Below are positions 1 to 9,780 of a stretch of 64,000 bases of DNA, piece after piece; position 1 is the first letter of the stretch; the number at the start of each line of letters is the position of its first letter. The stretch comes from Myxococcales bacterium. Lineage in GTDB: Bacteria > Myxococcota_A > Polyangia > Palsa-1104 > JAEUJZ01. The notes under the pieces were generated by a model, which had not been told where the DNA came from, did no database searches, and was given only the letters and a program-made list of their open reading frames with translations. The stretch spans positions 124,001 through 188,000 of the forward strand of contig JAEUJZ010000020.1 in NCBI GenBank assembly GCA_016794505.1, read 5' to 3'. The position numbers and the translations under genes were made by a program.

Positions 1-1677
1 CACATTAAGGGCAAGTTCATCGACCCCCTGGCCGGCTGGAGCAAGCGCTTCGGCGTCGGTGCCTTGCTGTCGGTCTATCTGCCGCTGTCGCGCTGGGCCA
101 ACAACGCGGGCTATCAGACCTTCATCGGCGAAAACAACGTGACGCTGCGACCGCAGCTGATCGTCGAGCGCGACTGGGATGCCGGCCGCCGCTTCCGCAC
201 CGCGATCAACGTCGGCGCGCTGGTTCGCTTCGGCAGCGAGACCTTTACCGACGTCGGCAAGACGATTCCGCTGCGCAACAGCGACATCTGTTATCCCGCC
301 GACACCCTCATGGATCCGGCGACCTCGCCCTGTGGCACCGGCTTGAGCCGCTCGCTGGGCACGCAGCTCAACTACTCACTGGCGCTGTCGGCGGCGCTGG
401 TCAAGGACCGCTTCGACGTGCTGGCTGAGCTCTTCGGCTACGCCGATCTGACGGGCAACAGCCGGGCCTTCCCGCTTGAGGTGCTCGGTGCGGCCAAGGT
501 GTATCTGGCTCAGAACTCGTACCTGCTTTTCGGGGCTGGCGCCGGCATCATTGGCAACGGCGGCGAGCACACCGGCAGCCCGCGCGTCCGTGCCTTTTTG
601 GGCTTCATTTATGAGCCGCGCATCGGCGATCGCGACGGCGACGGCATCCCCGACAGCGTCGATCAGTGCCCGGATCAGCCGGAAGACAAAGACGACTTTG
701 AAGATCAGGACGGCTGCCCGGACAACGACAACGACAACGACGGCGTCCCCGACAGCAAGGACAAGTGTCCCATGGTCAAGGGCACCTGGGAAAGCCAGGG
801 CTGCCCGACGGATGAAGACCGCGACGGCGACGGCATCCCCGACAGCCGCGACAAGTGCCCCGACGATCCTGAGGATCTCGACCAGTGGGAAGACGATGAC
901 GGCTGTCCCGAGCTCGACAACGACGGTGACGGCATCCCCGACAACCTCGACAAGTGCCCCAACGAGCCCGAGACCAAAAACGGCCGGGACGACGACGACG
1001 GCTGCCCCGACGGTGGCGATCGCGACAAAGACGGCATCCCCGACGAGCTCGACAAGTGCCCGGACAACCCCGAGGACAAGGACGGATTCGAGGACTCGGA
1101 CGGCTGCCCCGATCTCGACAACGACAAGGACCGCATCCCCGACAAGTTCGACAAGTGTCCGATGGAGCCCGAGACGTACAACGGCGTCGAAGACGAAGAC
1201 GGCTGCCCCGACGCCGAGAAGGGTCGCGTCATGCTCACCAAGGGCAAGATCATGATCCTCGACAAGGTCTACTTCGATACCGGCAAGGCGACGATCAAGC
1301 CCATCTCGTTCCCCATCCTGGATGCTGTGTCGGCGACGCTGGCAGGCAACCCGCAGCTTGAGCTGGTCGAGATCCAAGGCCACGCCGACGAGCGCGGCAA
1401 CGACGACGCCAACCTGCGCCTGACGCAGGCCCGCGTGCAGTCCGTCAAGGACTACCTGGTCAAAAAAGGCGTCGAGGAAAAGCGCCTGATCGCCAAGGGC
1501 TATGGCGAAACCAAGCCGCTGTGTACCGAGTCGAACGAGGGCTGCTGGGAAAAGAACCGCCGCGTCGAGTTCGTCATCCTAAAGCCAGCCGGTGAAGGGG
1601 CCAGTGACAGCCCGCCGCCACCGCCGCCGTCCGAAGAGCCAGCCAAGGGCGGCAAGAAGAAGAAGAAGGGCAAATAA
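1..1677 (+). CDS. OmpA-family outer-membrane protein with thrombospondin type-3 repeats (5' end missing)
   Basis: The reading frame is open from base 1, so the gene starts outside the window; the first in-frame TTG at 64 is probably not the start. The N-terminal part looks like an outer-membrane beta-barrel. From about 622 to 1218 there are six Asp-rich repeats of the form DGIPDxxDxCP with paired cysteines, the calcium-binding thrombospondin type-3 pattern. From about 1260 to 1590 lies an OmpA C-terminal peptidoglycan-binding domain (YFDTGKATIK, then GHADERGND, then NRRVEF). The protein ends with a proline run and a lysine-rich tail. The expected role is tethering the outer membrane to peptidoglycan, with a calcium-stabilised stalk. 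This architecture is common in Myxococcota. Function is family-based; the exact partner is unknown. Confidence 0.9.
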   Translation, partial: HIKGKFIDPLAGWSKRFGVGALLSVYLPLSRWANNAGYQTFIGENNVTLRPQLIVERDWDAGRRFRTAINVGALVRFGSETFTDVGKTIPLRNSDICYPADTLMDPATSPCGTGLSRSLGTQLNYSLALSAALVKDRFDVLAELFGYADLTGNSRAFPLEVLGAAKVYLAQNSYLLFGAGAGIIGNGGEHTGSPRVRAFLGFIYEPRIGDRDGDGIPDSVDQCPDQPEDKDDFEDQDGCPDNDNDNDGVPDSKDKCPMVKGTWESQGCPTDEDRDGDGIPDSRDKCPDDPEDLDQWEDDDGCPELDNDGDGIPDNLDKCPNEPETKNGRDDDDGCPDGGDRDKDGIPDELDKCPDNPEDKDGFEDSDGCPDLDNDKDRIPDKFDKCPMEPETYNGVEDEDGCPDAEKGRVMLTKGKIMILDKVYFDTGKATIKPISFPILDAVSATLAGNPQLELVEIQGHADERGNDDANLRLTQARVQSVKDYLVKKGVEEKRLIAKGYGETKPLCTESNEGCWEKNRRVEFVILKPAGEGASDSPPPPPPSEEPAKGGKKKKKGK

Positions 1678-1749
1678 CCGCCTTGCCCCACGCCAGCCTG
1701 CGCGCGTAGACTGCCGGCCTTCCCGTCGTCGAACCCCGAAAAAAGACTC

Positions 1750-3129
1750 ATGCTAGGGACGCTGCTCAGGCCAGACTACGAAAAGCTGATCCGGGACAAA
1801 GACTGGAAGAAGCTGCGCGCGGCGTTCGACGAGCTCGACGCGCCTGATCTCGCTGAGATCGTCGAAGACTTTCCCCTGCAGGACAGCGCCGTCATCTTTC
1901 GCATCCTGCGCAAAGAGCGCGCGGCCGAGCTGTTCGAGTACCTGCCGCTAGAGCTGCAGACCAAGCTGGTGCAGAGCTTGGCCGACGAGCAGCTCGTCAA
2001 AGTGCTCAACGACATGGCGCCTGACGATCGCACGCGCCTGTTTGAAGAGCTGCCCCCCGAGGTCACGCGCCGCGCGCTTGAGAGCCTGTCTCCGTCGGAG
2101 CTGAAGATCGCACGCCAGCTTTTGGGCTATCCCGAGGGCTCGGCGGGCCGCTACATGACGCCCGAGTACATGGCGGTGCGTCCCGACATGACGGCGGCCG
2201 AAGCCTTGGCCTATATCCGCAAGCACGGCAAGCACCGCGAGACGCTCAACGTCATCTACATCACCGACGAAAAAGGCCGCCTGGTCAGCGATCTGCGGCT
2301 GGCGACGCTGGTCATGGCGCCGCCCGAGACCAAGGTCAAAGACATCGAAGATCGCCAGGTGGTCAGCATCCCGGCGATGACCGGCAGCGAAGATGTCGTG
2401 GCCGAATTTGAAAAATGGGATCGCGTGGCGCTGCCCGTGACCGACTCGCAAGGCATCTTGCTGGGCATCATCACCGTCGACGACGTCCTCGACGTCGCGG
2501 AAGAAGAGGCAACGGAGGACATCCAGAAGCTGGGCGGCATGCAGGCACTTGAAGCGCCGTACATGGACAGCCCGTTTGTGGACATGATCAAAAAGCGCGC
2601 GGGCTGGCTGGCCGTGTTGTTCGTCGGCGAGATGCTGACCGCGACAGCCATGGGTTACTTCCAGCACGAGATCGAAAAGGTCGTGGTGCTGGCGCTGTTC
2701 GTGCCGCTGATCATCAGCTCGGGCGGTAACTCGGGCTCGCAGGCGACGTCGCTGATCATCCGCTCGCTGGCCGTGCGCGAGCTGCAAGGCAGCGACTGGG
2801 TGCGTGTCCTGCGTCGCGAAGCCCTGTCGGGGATCGTGCTGGGATCGATCCTTGGCCTGATCGGCTTTCTGCGCATCGTGCTTTGGCCAAGCCGCGTCGC
2901 CGTGTACGGCCCGCACTTCACAGGCGTCGCCATCGCCGTCGCGCTGAGCCTGGTTGGCGTCGTGACCTTTGGCACGATCTGCGGATCGATGCTGCCGTTT
3001 TTGCTGCGGCGCTTGGGCCTGGATCCCGCCACTGCGTCGGCACCGTTTGTTGCGACGCTGGTCGATGTCAGCGGTCTGGTCATCTACTTTACGACCGCGA
3101 GCATCGTCTTAAAGCAGCTGTTCCAGTAA
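1750..3129 (+). CDS. mgtE: Magnesium transporter MgtE
   Basis: 459 residues, the usual MgtE length. The order is an N-terminal superhelical domain (about 1-130), a CBS-domain pair (about 135-260, with VDDVLDVAEEEATED at its end) and about five membrane segments (about 280-455). The signature PLIISSGGNSGSQA in the membrane part is the MgtE hallmark. The family forms a homodimeric Mg2+ channel in the inner membrane that closes when Mg2+ binds the cytosolic CBS and N domains. The ATG at 1750 follows a 72-bp gap after the OmpA gene, so co-transcription is possible but not shown. Nothing is missing. Confidence 0.97.
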   Translation: MLGTLLRPDYEKLIRDKDWKKLRAAFDELDAPDLAEIVEDFPLQDSAVIFRILRKERAAELFEYLPLELQTKLVQSLADEQLVKVLNDMAPDDRTRLFEELPPEVTRRALESLSPSELKIARQLLGYPEGSAGRYMTPEYMAVRPDMTAAEALAYIRKHGKHRETLNVIYITDEKGRLVSDLRLATLVMAPPETKVKDIEDRQVVSIPAMTGSEDVVAEFEKWDRVALPVTDSQGILLGIITVDDVLDVAEEEATEDIQKLGGMQALEAPYMDSPFVDMIKKRAGWLAVLFVGEMLTATAMGYFQHEIEKVVVLALFVPLIISSGGNSGSQATSLIIRSLAVRELQGSDWVRVLRREALSGIVLGSILGLIGFLRIVLWPSRVAVYGPHFTGVAIAVALSLVGVVTFGTICGSMLPFLLRRLGLDPATASAPFVATLVDVSGLVIYFTTASIVLKQLFQ

Positions 3130-3195
3130 CGCCCTCGCCCTGTGCAGCCCTTGGCTGTTGTTTCACAAGCCGCGGGCAGGATATAGAGACGATCC

Positions 3196-3987
3196 ATGGA
3201 GGACGCAGTCTCTGTCACCGACGACTTCGATCCGACGCGGTACGCGCGCCTGCCGCGCTTTGATGTGGTGGCCGGCATCGCGCTCTCGCGCCAGCTTGTG
3301 AGCACGCTCGACGCGCTGACGCCCGAAGAAGCCCAGCCGCTGCGACGCGCCGCCAATCGCCTGCGATACGAAGCAGAAGCGCTGCAACAGGTGTGGCTGC
3401 AGCAGCAAGACGCGGGAGCCACTCCCGAGCCTGCTCCCGTCGATCAGATGGCCGACACCGCTTGGCGCTTGCTGTACGAGCGCCTGCTTGCGTATGCCAG
3501 CCTGCCCAGCGAGCAGCATCCCGAAGCGGTCCGCGCCGCCGAAATCGTCAGCACCGTCTTTCCCGATGGCTTGGCGTTTCTGTCCTTGGACTACATCAGC
3601 CAGTGGCGCGAAGCTGACGAGCGACTGCAGCGCATCGCCCGCTGCGGCTTGGCCGGAGACATCCATCGCCTGGCCGGCACCGCCTTTCTGGTCGAGGTCG
3701 AGCGCTGCCACCGCTTGTACCGCCGCGCCATCGGTGAGGAAGCAAGCCACGAGAGCACGTCGCCGACGCTGACGCCGATCTCGCAGCCGCTGCGCCAGAT
3801 GACCCAGGCCTTGCTGTCGCTGTGTGCTCAGCTTGTCGCGCTGTACTTCGAAGGCGATGGCCAGCAGCGCAAGCTGGCCCGCTTCGCCTTGCGGCCCGTC
3901 GACGAATTCCGTGCCGCAGTGCTGCAGAAAGCCCGCGCCGTCAAGCCCAAGGGGGACGGTTCTGACGCTGGTTCCACCGGCAGCTAA
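3196..3987 (+). CDS. Hypothetical alpha-helical protein
   Basis: 263 residues with no signal peptide and no membrane segment. I do not recognise a family. The sequence is rich in Ala, Leu, Arg and Glu and looks almost entirely helical. The stop codon lies 6 bases before the start of the following acyltransferase gene and overlaps that gene's Shine-Dalgarno sequence, so the two are probably translated together. This suggests, but does not prove, a role linked to the membrane-lipid enzyme downstream. Codon use is like that of its neighbours. The start ATG at 3196 is the first plausible one after the mgtE gene. Confidence 0.8.
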   Translation: MEDAVSVTDDFDPTRYARLPRFDVVAGIALSRQLVSTLDALTPEEAQPLRRAANRLRYEAEALQQVWLQQQDAGATPEPAPVDQMADTAWRLLYERLLAYASLPSEQHPEAVRAAEIVSTVFPDGLAFLSLDYISQWREADERLQRIARCGLAGDIHRLAGTAFLVEVERCHRLYRRAIGEEASHESTSPTLTPISQPLRQMTQALLSLCAQLVALYFEGDGQQRKLARFALRPVDEFRAAVLQKARAVKPKGDGSDAGSTGS

Positions 3988-3993
3988 GGAGAA

Positions 3994-4761
3994 ATGGTTC
4001 CGATGGCAGTAGCGAGACCCGGCGGCCTTGTGCGCTGGCGAGCCTTTCTCACCAGCTTCTTCATCATTGCCTGGACGTTCCTGCTGTCGGTCGTGGCGAC
4101 GGTGACCATGCCCTTTTCGCCGCGCGGCGAGCTGTATCTGTGGTTCGCCCAGGTATGGCCCAAGGTGATCTTCGCCTTCGGTGGCATCCGCTATCGCCGC
4201 AGCGTCTCGCCCGAGCTAAAGCCAACCGAGCGCTACATCTACCTGAGCAATCACGAGTCGCTGACCGATATCTTGGCTTTGTATGCGACATTACCTGAAA
4301 AAGTCGTCATGGTTGCCAAGCGGTCCCTGCTCATCCTGCCGATCTTTAGCTGGGGAATGTGGTTGGCTGGTTTCGTTTTCATCAATCGGAAAAACCGCGC
4401 CGCCGCCTTTCGCAGCATGGATCAGGCCGGCGATCGCCTGCGCCGGGGTCGGTCGGTCTTGGTCTTTCCCGAGGGCACGCGCGGCGATAGCCACAGCCTG
4501 CAGCCCTTCAAAAAAGGCGGCTTCATCCTGGCGCAACAGGCCGGCTTTCGCATTGTTCCGGTGGGGATCCATGGCACCCATACCGTGCTGCCGCGCGACA
4601 CGTTCCCCGTCTATCCTGGACGCATCGCAGTGGCCGTCGGTGCCCCCATGCAGCCCCCGCAGCCGGGTGAGCCGCTGGATGCCTTCATCGCCCAGGTCTC
4701 GGCCGAGGTCGATCGCCTGCGCGCCGAGGCCCAGCGCCTGTGGCCAGACGCCTCGCCCTAG
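3994..4761 (+). CDS. 1-acyl-sn-glycerol-3-phosphate acyltransferase family protein (PlsC-like)
   Basis: 255 residues. An N-terminal membrane segment (about 17-40) is followed by the acyltransferase HX4D motif (H87 to D92 in SNHESLTD) and the substrate-binding motif FPEGTRGD (158-165). These are the defining motifs of the PlsC/LPLAT family, which moves an acyl chain from acyl-CoA or acyl-ACP to lysophosphatidate at the inner membrane. An AAGGAG sequence at 3986-3991 overlaps the previous stop codon. It sits only 2 bases before the ATG at 3994 but 11 bases before an in-frame ATG at 4003, so the real start may be 4003. The exact acyl acceptor cannot be read from the sequence. Confidence 0.92.
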   Translation: MVPMAVARPGGLVRWRAFLTSFFIIAWTFLLSVVATVTMPFSPRGELYLWFAQVWPKVIFAFGGIRYRRSVSPELKPTERYIYLSNHESLTDILALYATLPEKVVMVAKRSLLILPIFSWGMWLAGFVFINRKNRAAAFRSMDQAGDRLRRGRSVLVFPEGTRGDSHSLQPFKKGGFILAQQAGFRIVPVGIHGTHTVLPRDTFPVYPGRIAVAVGAPMQPPQPGEPLDAFIAQVSAEVDRLRAEAQRLWPDASP

Positions 4762-4866
4762 CCGACGGGGTGCGGTTGCCTATTCTCTGCGTGCGGCAGG
4801 CCACCGATCCTGCCCACCAAGGGTCTTGAGCCAAGGCCGTCGATCGGGATGTCTCTCGGAAAACAT

Positions 4867-4896
4867 TTGACAAAAGAGCCCGAAACGCTGTGCAAT
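4867..4896 (+). promoter_or_regulatory. Possible sigma-70-type promoter for the Ig-like lipoprotein gene
   Basis: TTGACA at 4867-4872 matches the -35 consensus exactly. TGCAAT at 4891-4896, 18 bases on, matches 4 of 6 positions of the -10 consensus. The region is more AT-rich than its surroundings and lies 34 bases before the start at 4930. The match could still be chance. Confidence 0.35.
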
Positions 4897-4929
4897 CCAG
4901 CTAACAGGTTCAGAACAAAAGGAACGAGT

Positions 4930-6156
4930 ATGAACCGACGTAATACCCTGCCTCGCTGCCTGATATCTAGTATTTCTATCGCAAGCTTAATTACATTTAC
5001 TGCTTGCGACGATTACTCCACGGGTCAGGACGCAGAGCCCCCCGGTCCGCTGAAGGTCGAGCGCCTGACGCTGAGCGATGGACACCAGTTCATCGACACC
5101 AGCGCGCCAGCCGACTGCGAGGACGCCAAGCTCAAAGACACGCCGGAGTGTCTGAACAACCCGTTCAAAGACAACTTCAGCATCAAGAAGCATCCGCCGA
5201 CGCCGGACCACGCCACCAAGCTGCGCGTGGTGTTCAACAAGCTGCCGCTTAAGCTGAACGGTGTCGACGTCGAGGGCGCTCCCGCCGATGGCAAGCTGCC
5301 CAAGGACATCAGCGAGCTGCAGCTGCGCGATCCATCGGTGATCAAGCTGGAATGCGATGGCTGCACCGGGATCCCGGCGGCGTACACCTCGCTGCAGCTT
5401 GCTGGCTCGGCCCTGAGCCCGGATCCGACGACGTTTGACTATGGGCCGGCGCTGCAGATGGAAGTGCTGCCATCGCTGCCAGGGTTCCTGATGATCGCCG
5501 ACGATCCGCTGCGTGCGCTTGAGCCAAACACCACGTATCGCGTCGTGCTCAACCCCGGTCTGTCCGGTCGCAACGCCGCGGACAAAGTGCTGCTGGACGA
5601 TCGCGCCAAGTCGCTTCTGACGTTCACGACGCAGCCGTTTGCCGTCGTCGACACGCAGGACGCCGATGTCATCAAGACCGACAACGAAGGCCACGACGTG
5701 CCGGTGGGCCTGTCGAACAGCGGCGCCCTGGTCATCACCCTGAATGCGGGCGTCGATCACACGCGCTTCCAGGCTGGCACGGTGCAGGCTGCCGAGCTCA
5801 CCGTAAACGGCGCCAAAATGACCGTGCCCGTGGTGTTTAGCAACACCACCACCGATCACATGTCCATGACCTGCGAACACGGCAACCAGCGTCGCCTGTT
5901 CGTCGCGCCGACCAGCGGCACCTGGGTCAACTCGATCGGCGCCAGCGACACCGTGACGCTCAAGGTCGTGATCCGGGGCTCGGACATCCGCGATGTCGCG
6001 CAAGACAGCGCGCACACGCCAGGCATGGGCCGAAACTCGCTCAGCGAGGACATCACGGTCAACGCTACGATCGTCGCCGACCCTGCCATGGACGCTGAAG
6101 AACACCTGCGGGAAACGGCCGTTCCCGCCGCGGATGTCACGGCCTGCGTCACCTGA
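4930..6156 (+). CDS. Putative lipoprotein with SbsA-type Ig-like domain(s)
   Basis: 408 residues from the ATG at 4930, chosen because an AAAAGGA sequence precedes it and because it gives a proper lipoprotein signal peptide: basic MNRR, a hydrophobic stretch, then FTAC with the lipidated cysteine followed by Asp-Asp. An in-frame TTG/ATG further upstream (4849) would bury this signal. The mature part is beta-rich, with stretches such as KLRVVFNKLP and TYRVVLNPGLSGRN resembling the bacterial Ig-like (SbsA, Big_5) domain. It lies 104 bases before the TonB-dependent receptor gene on the same strand, so it may be a surface lipoprotein working with that receptor. Function is unproven. Confidence 0.8.
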   Translation: MNRRNTLPRCLISSISIASLITFTACDDYSTGQDAEPPGPLKVERLTLSDGHQFIDTSAPADCEDAKLKDTPECLNNPFKDNFSIKKHPPTPDHATKLRVVFNKLPLKLNGVDVEGAPADGKLPKDISELQLRDPSVIKLECDGCTGIPAAYTSLQLAGSALSPDPTTFDYGPALQMEVLPSLPGFLMIADDPLRALEPNTTYRVVLNPGLSGRNAADKVLLDDRAKSLLTFTTQPFAVVDTQDADVIKTDNEGHDVPVGLSNSGALVITLNAGVDHTRFQAGTVQAAELTVNGAKMTVPVVFSNTTTDHMSMTCEHGNQRRLFVAPTSGTWVNSIGASDTVTLKVVIRGSDIRDVAQDSAHTPGMGRNSLSEDITVNATIVADPAMDAEEHLRETAVPAADVTACVT

Positions 6157-6260
6157 TCTTTGTTTTGGACCTTGGGCCGCAGCCTGGGGGGAGCCGGGCA
6201 GCCCTGCTGACTTTCGTCGGCCTCATGGCCGCGTGAACTCGTGATGAGGAGAGTTCTTTT

Positions 6261-9200
6261 ATGCAGACGTCGCCTGCCTCTTCCAACCCACGTGTCGTGA
6301 TCCGGCGCCTTCCCAGCCGCGGCTGGGTCGGCGTCTGGAGCGCGCTCTCTGTGCTTCTGCTGAGCGCAGTGGCCTTTGCGCAGGCCCAGCTCGGCGCCAT
6401 CCAAGGCACCGTTACCGACGAAAATGGCAAGAAGCTGGGCTCGGTCACGGTCGTGGTGCAGGGCCCGGCCCTGCAGGAATTTCAGTCGGAAATCACCGAC
6501 GCGGCCGGCAAGTACATCATCACGCAGCTGCCGCCCGGCGACGACTATCAGATCGCCTTCTACTTCGGCTCCGACGAAAAACCCAAGGAAGAGCGCAAAG
6601 GCATTCGTCTTTCGATCGGCAAGACGCTGACCGTCAACGCGACCATCCAGCTGACCAGCGTCAAGCGCGAGGTCAAGGTCATCCGCGAGTCAGCGCCCAA
6701 CGTCGACACCGCCAGCGCCTCGACCGGCGTCGAGATCAACCAAGAGATCCTGCGCAACACGCCAGTCCGCGGCCGCACGTATGACTCGGTGCTGGCCTTG
6801 GCGCCTGGCGCGGCCGACGTGACCCCAAGAAACTTCAGCACCAGCGGCGGCGGTGCCGCCCCCGGTAGCGATGTCGGCGTCTCGGTCTCAGGCTCGACCG
6901 GCGCGGAAAACAGCTTTTTCATCGACGGTGTCAACACCACCGACCCCAACACCGGCATCGCCGGCACCGAGCTGTCGCAGTACTTCATCAAAGAGATCAC
7001 GATCAATACCGGCGGCTATCAGGCCGAGTTTGGCCGCGCCACGGGCGGCGTGATCAACCTGGTGACCAAGTCCGGCGGCAACGAGTTCCACGGCAGCGTC
7101 TTTGGCTCGATTCAGCCGTACCAGCTCGACGCACGCACGGTGGCCCGCCTCGGCGAGTCGTTGGCCACGCGCACCAAGACCAACCTGCTTTTCGACGTCG
7201 GCTTTGACCTGGGCGGCTATCTGTGGAAGGACCGCATCTGGTTCTATGTTGGCTTTGCCCCGACGGTGACGGATCTTTTGGTGCAGCGTCGCGTCCGCGC
7301 GCAGACATACAACCCCAACAACGACGGCACCACCCTGGCCGAGGCGGACCCGAACTATGAGTGCCCAAACTATCTGCGCAACAGCGCGCTCTGCACGGGC
7401 GCTCGCTTGCTGGCGCTGCGCACCAACGAGATCGCAGACGGCGCGCAGGACCTCATCCGCACCAAGCGCCTGTACAACGGCATCGCCAAGCTGCAGTTCA
7501 ACTTCAGCCCCGACCACAACCTGACCCTTGGTTACATCGCTTCGCCGTCGGAATACGATGACTACGCGGGCACGGGCAGCTTGAATGTGCCGTCCCAGAA
7601 GTACTACCGCATCGACCAGATCCACGACGTCAACGCGCGCTATATCGGCAAGCTGCTCAACCGCAAGCTGCAGATCGACATCCTGTACGGCTATCACTAC
7701 CAAGGCCGCAGCGAGCGGCCGAATATGGCCGACGGACAGCAGGTGATCTGGAACGCCGATCCGGCCGACCCGTTTTCGCTGTCGGACTTTGAAAATGTCG
7801 CGCCCTGCGTGCGCCAAGATCGCACCGCCGCCAACGGTACACAGCAGCGCTTCAACCCCTGCCCGCTCACCGCGTATCAGCGCGGCTTTGGTCTGTCCCT
7901 GAATCAAGTGCAGCAGCGTCACATGGCGAACGCCTCGCTGACTGCTTTCCTCAGCTTCACCGGCAAGTACAACCCGTTCCGCGGCGTCCACGCCATCAAG
8001 GCCGGCTTCGACTTTGAAGCGATCCTCGCGGACAACCAGCGCGCCTATTCCGGCACCAACTTTGACCCCGCCGACCCTGCAACCGGTCACCGCGTCTTCA
8101 TCACCGACGGCTCAGGCGATCAGCTGCAGATCACTCGCGAGTTCGCGCAGCCCTGGTCACCAAGCTGCCCGCACCCCGATCTGGGCGATGGCGCGTGTCA
8201 TTACGATCGCTTCCGCGGTGTGACGCAGGCGCGCAACTTCGCCGTGTATCTGCGTGATAGCTGGAACATTGGCTGGCTGCCTGGCCTGGTGCTAAACGCC
8301 GGCATCCGCTGGGAAGGTCAAGAGCTGTACGGCATGGATCTCAAGTCCGATCCCGCCAACCCCAGCATCGGCAATCTAGCGCTCAGCATCTATGACAACT
8401 TCGCGCCGCGCATCGGCTTGGCCTGGGACTTCACGCAGCTGACCAGCCGGCCCGGCCGCGGCAAGGTGTTCTTCAACTACGGCCGCTTCTACACCTCGAT
8501 CCCGACGAACTTGGTCGATCGTCAGTTCACGGGAGAAGGCCTGTACGCATCGCAGTTCGTCGACTACACCGGCTCGAATCCGCTGTGTGCCAAAGCCGCG
8601 CAGCCAGGCTCGGTCAATGGCTCAGGTCGCCCCGTCGCCGATCCACAGCGCTCACCAGGCTGCACCTATCCGACGGGCTTTGTCTCGGGAGGCACCGTCG
8701 GAAACGTGGCGCCAGGTCTGCAGGGCCAGTTCATCAACGAGATCATTGCTGGCCTGCAGTACGACGTCGGCTTCGACATGGTGTTTGGCGTAAGCTACAT
8801 CCACCGCGATCTGGGCCGCATCATCGAAGACGTGTCGACCGACGGTGGCAGTTACTACTTCCTGACCAACCCCGGTCAGGCCGCCGATCCCAACCGCATC
8901 ACCGAGCTACAGCGCGAAATCGATGTTGCGCAGCAAGCGCTGATGGGCGACCCGATGAACGGCGACAAGCAGCAGGCGCTCACGCTGGCTCAGAAGCGCC
9001 TGGAAGGGTATCGCGCGGCCGGCGTCGTCTTCCCGCGCGCGGTGCGCAACTACGACGCGCTGGTCATCACGCTCAACAAGCGTCTGTCGAATCGCTTCAG
9101 CGTCATCAGCAGCTACACCTACTCGCGCACCATCGGCAACTATCCTGGCTTGTTCAGCCCGTCGAACGGTCAGCTGGATCCGAACGGCTCGTCGCAGTTC

Positions 9201-9722
9201 GACTTGACCGATCTGCTTGCCAACCGCAGCGGCCCGCTGCCCAACGATCGCCCGCACAACTTCAAGCTGTCTGGATTCTATGTTCAGCCGATCGGCGCCA
9301 AGGCCAACCTGACCTTTGGCCTTACGTTCTCGGCGTACTCGGGCCGTCCCATCGAAGTGCTCGGCACGCACCTGTACTACGGCGCCAACGAGGTCTACAT
9401 CCTGCCGCGTGGCGCCGGAGGCCGGACGCCGCCCGTCTCGCAGTTCGACCTGAGCATCGGGTACGACCAGCAGCTCGGCAAGGGCGTGTCCCTGCGCCTG
9501 TTCGCTGACGTGATCAACCTGTTCAACCAGCGCGCCGTCACCAACGTCGACGACGCGTACACCAGCGATCCGGTGCAGGCGATTCCCGGTGGCAGCATCG
9601 AAGATCTGCGCCGCTTGCGCACTCTCTTTGGCGGCGTCCCCGTCGTGAACAGCAACTACGGCCAGCCCGTCGCCTTCCAAGAGCCGATGTACTTCCGCTT
9701 CGGTGGCCGCATCGGCTTCTAG
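6261..9722 (+). CDS. TonB-dependent receptor with carboxypeptidase-regulatory-like domain (Oar-like)
   Basis: 1153 residues. A signal peptide ends near 41 (LLSAVAFAQA). A carboxypeptidase-regulatory-like Ig domain follows (about 43-130, GAIQGTVTDENGKKLGSV), then a plug domain (about 145-270, with FFIDGVNTTDP and GRATGGVINLVTKSGGNEF), then a beta-barrel that ends in phenylalanine (RFGGRIGF), as needed for BAM-mediated assembly. A GAGGAG sequence precedes the ATG. This architecture matches the Oar family of Myxococcus xanthus. Substrate is unknown. No exbB, exbD or tonB gene is nearby, so energy must come from a system encoded elsewhere. The upstream lipoprotein is a candidate partner. Confidence 0.93.
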   Translation: MQTSPASSNPRVVIRRLPSRGWVGVWSALSVLLLSAVAFAQAQLGAIQGTVTDENGKKLGSVTVVVQGPALQEFQSEITDAAGKYIITQLPPGDDYQIAFYFGSDEKPKEERKGIRLSIGKTLTVNATIQLTSVKREVKVIRESAPNVDTASASTGVEINQEILRNTPVRGRTYDSVLALAPGAADVTPRNFSTSGGGAAPGSDVGVSVSGSTGAENSFFIDGVNTTDPNTGIAGTELSQYFIKEITINTGGYQAEFGRATGGVINLVTKSGGNEFHGSVFGSIQPYQLDARTVARLGESLATRTKTNLLFDVGFDLGGYLWKDRIWFYVGFAPTVTDLLVQRRVRAQTYNPNNDGTTLAEADPNYECPNYLRNSALCTGARLLALRTNEIADGAQDLIRTKRLYNGIAKLQFNFSPDHNLTLGYIASPSEYDDYAGTGSLNVPSQKYYRIDQIHDVNARYIGKLLNRKLQIDILYGYHYQGRSERPNMADGQQVIWNADPADPFSLSDFENVAPCVRQDRTAANGTQQRFNPCPLTAYQRGFGLSLNQVQQRHMANASLTAFLSFTGKYNPFRGVHAIKAGFDFEAILADNQRAYSGTNFDPADPATGHRVFITDGSGDQLQITREFAQPWSPSCPHPDLGDGACHYDRFRGVTQARNFAVYLRDSWNIGWLPGLVLNAGIRWEGQELYGMDLKSDPANPSIGNLALSIYDNFAPRIGLAWDFTQLTSRPGRGKVFFNYGRFYTSIPTNLVDRQFTGEGLYASQFVDYTGSNPLCAKAAQPGSVNGSGRPVADPQRSPGCTYPTGFVSGGTVGNVAPGLQGQFINEIIAGLQYDVGFDMVFGVSYIHRDLGRIIEDVSTDGGSYYFLTNPGQAADPNRITELQREIDVAQQALMGDPMNGDKQQALTLAQKRLEGYRAAGVVFPRAVRNYDALVITLNKRLSNRFSVISSYTYSRTIGNYPGLFSPSNGQLDPNGSSQFDLTDLLANRSGPLPNDRPHNFKLSGFYVQPIGAKANLTFGLTFSAYSGRPIEVLGTHLYYGANEVYILPRGAGGRTPPVSQFDLSIGYDQQLGKGVSLRLFADVINLFNQRAVTNVDDAYTSDPVQAIPGGSIEDLRRLRTLFGGVPVVNSNYGQPVAFQEPMYFRFGGRIGF

Positions 9723-9780
9723 CCCGATCGTCTCCTCTTCTTTGTGATCCATCGCCTCAGCGGCGACCCTGTCCCCTACA

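Noticed and set aside
376..1383. Long minus-strand open frame opposite the OmpA gene
   Set aside because: It is a shadow created by the repetitive Asp codons of the thrombospondin repeats; its translation is low-complexity Val/Ala/Asp.
1948..2916. Minus-strand frame of 322 codons opposite mgtE
   Set aside because: Composition (His/Arg/Gln-rich) is typical of a shadow frame, and mgtE is certain on the other strand.
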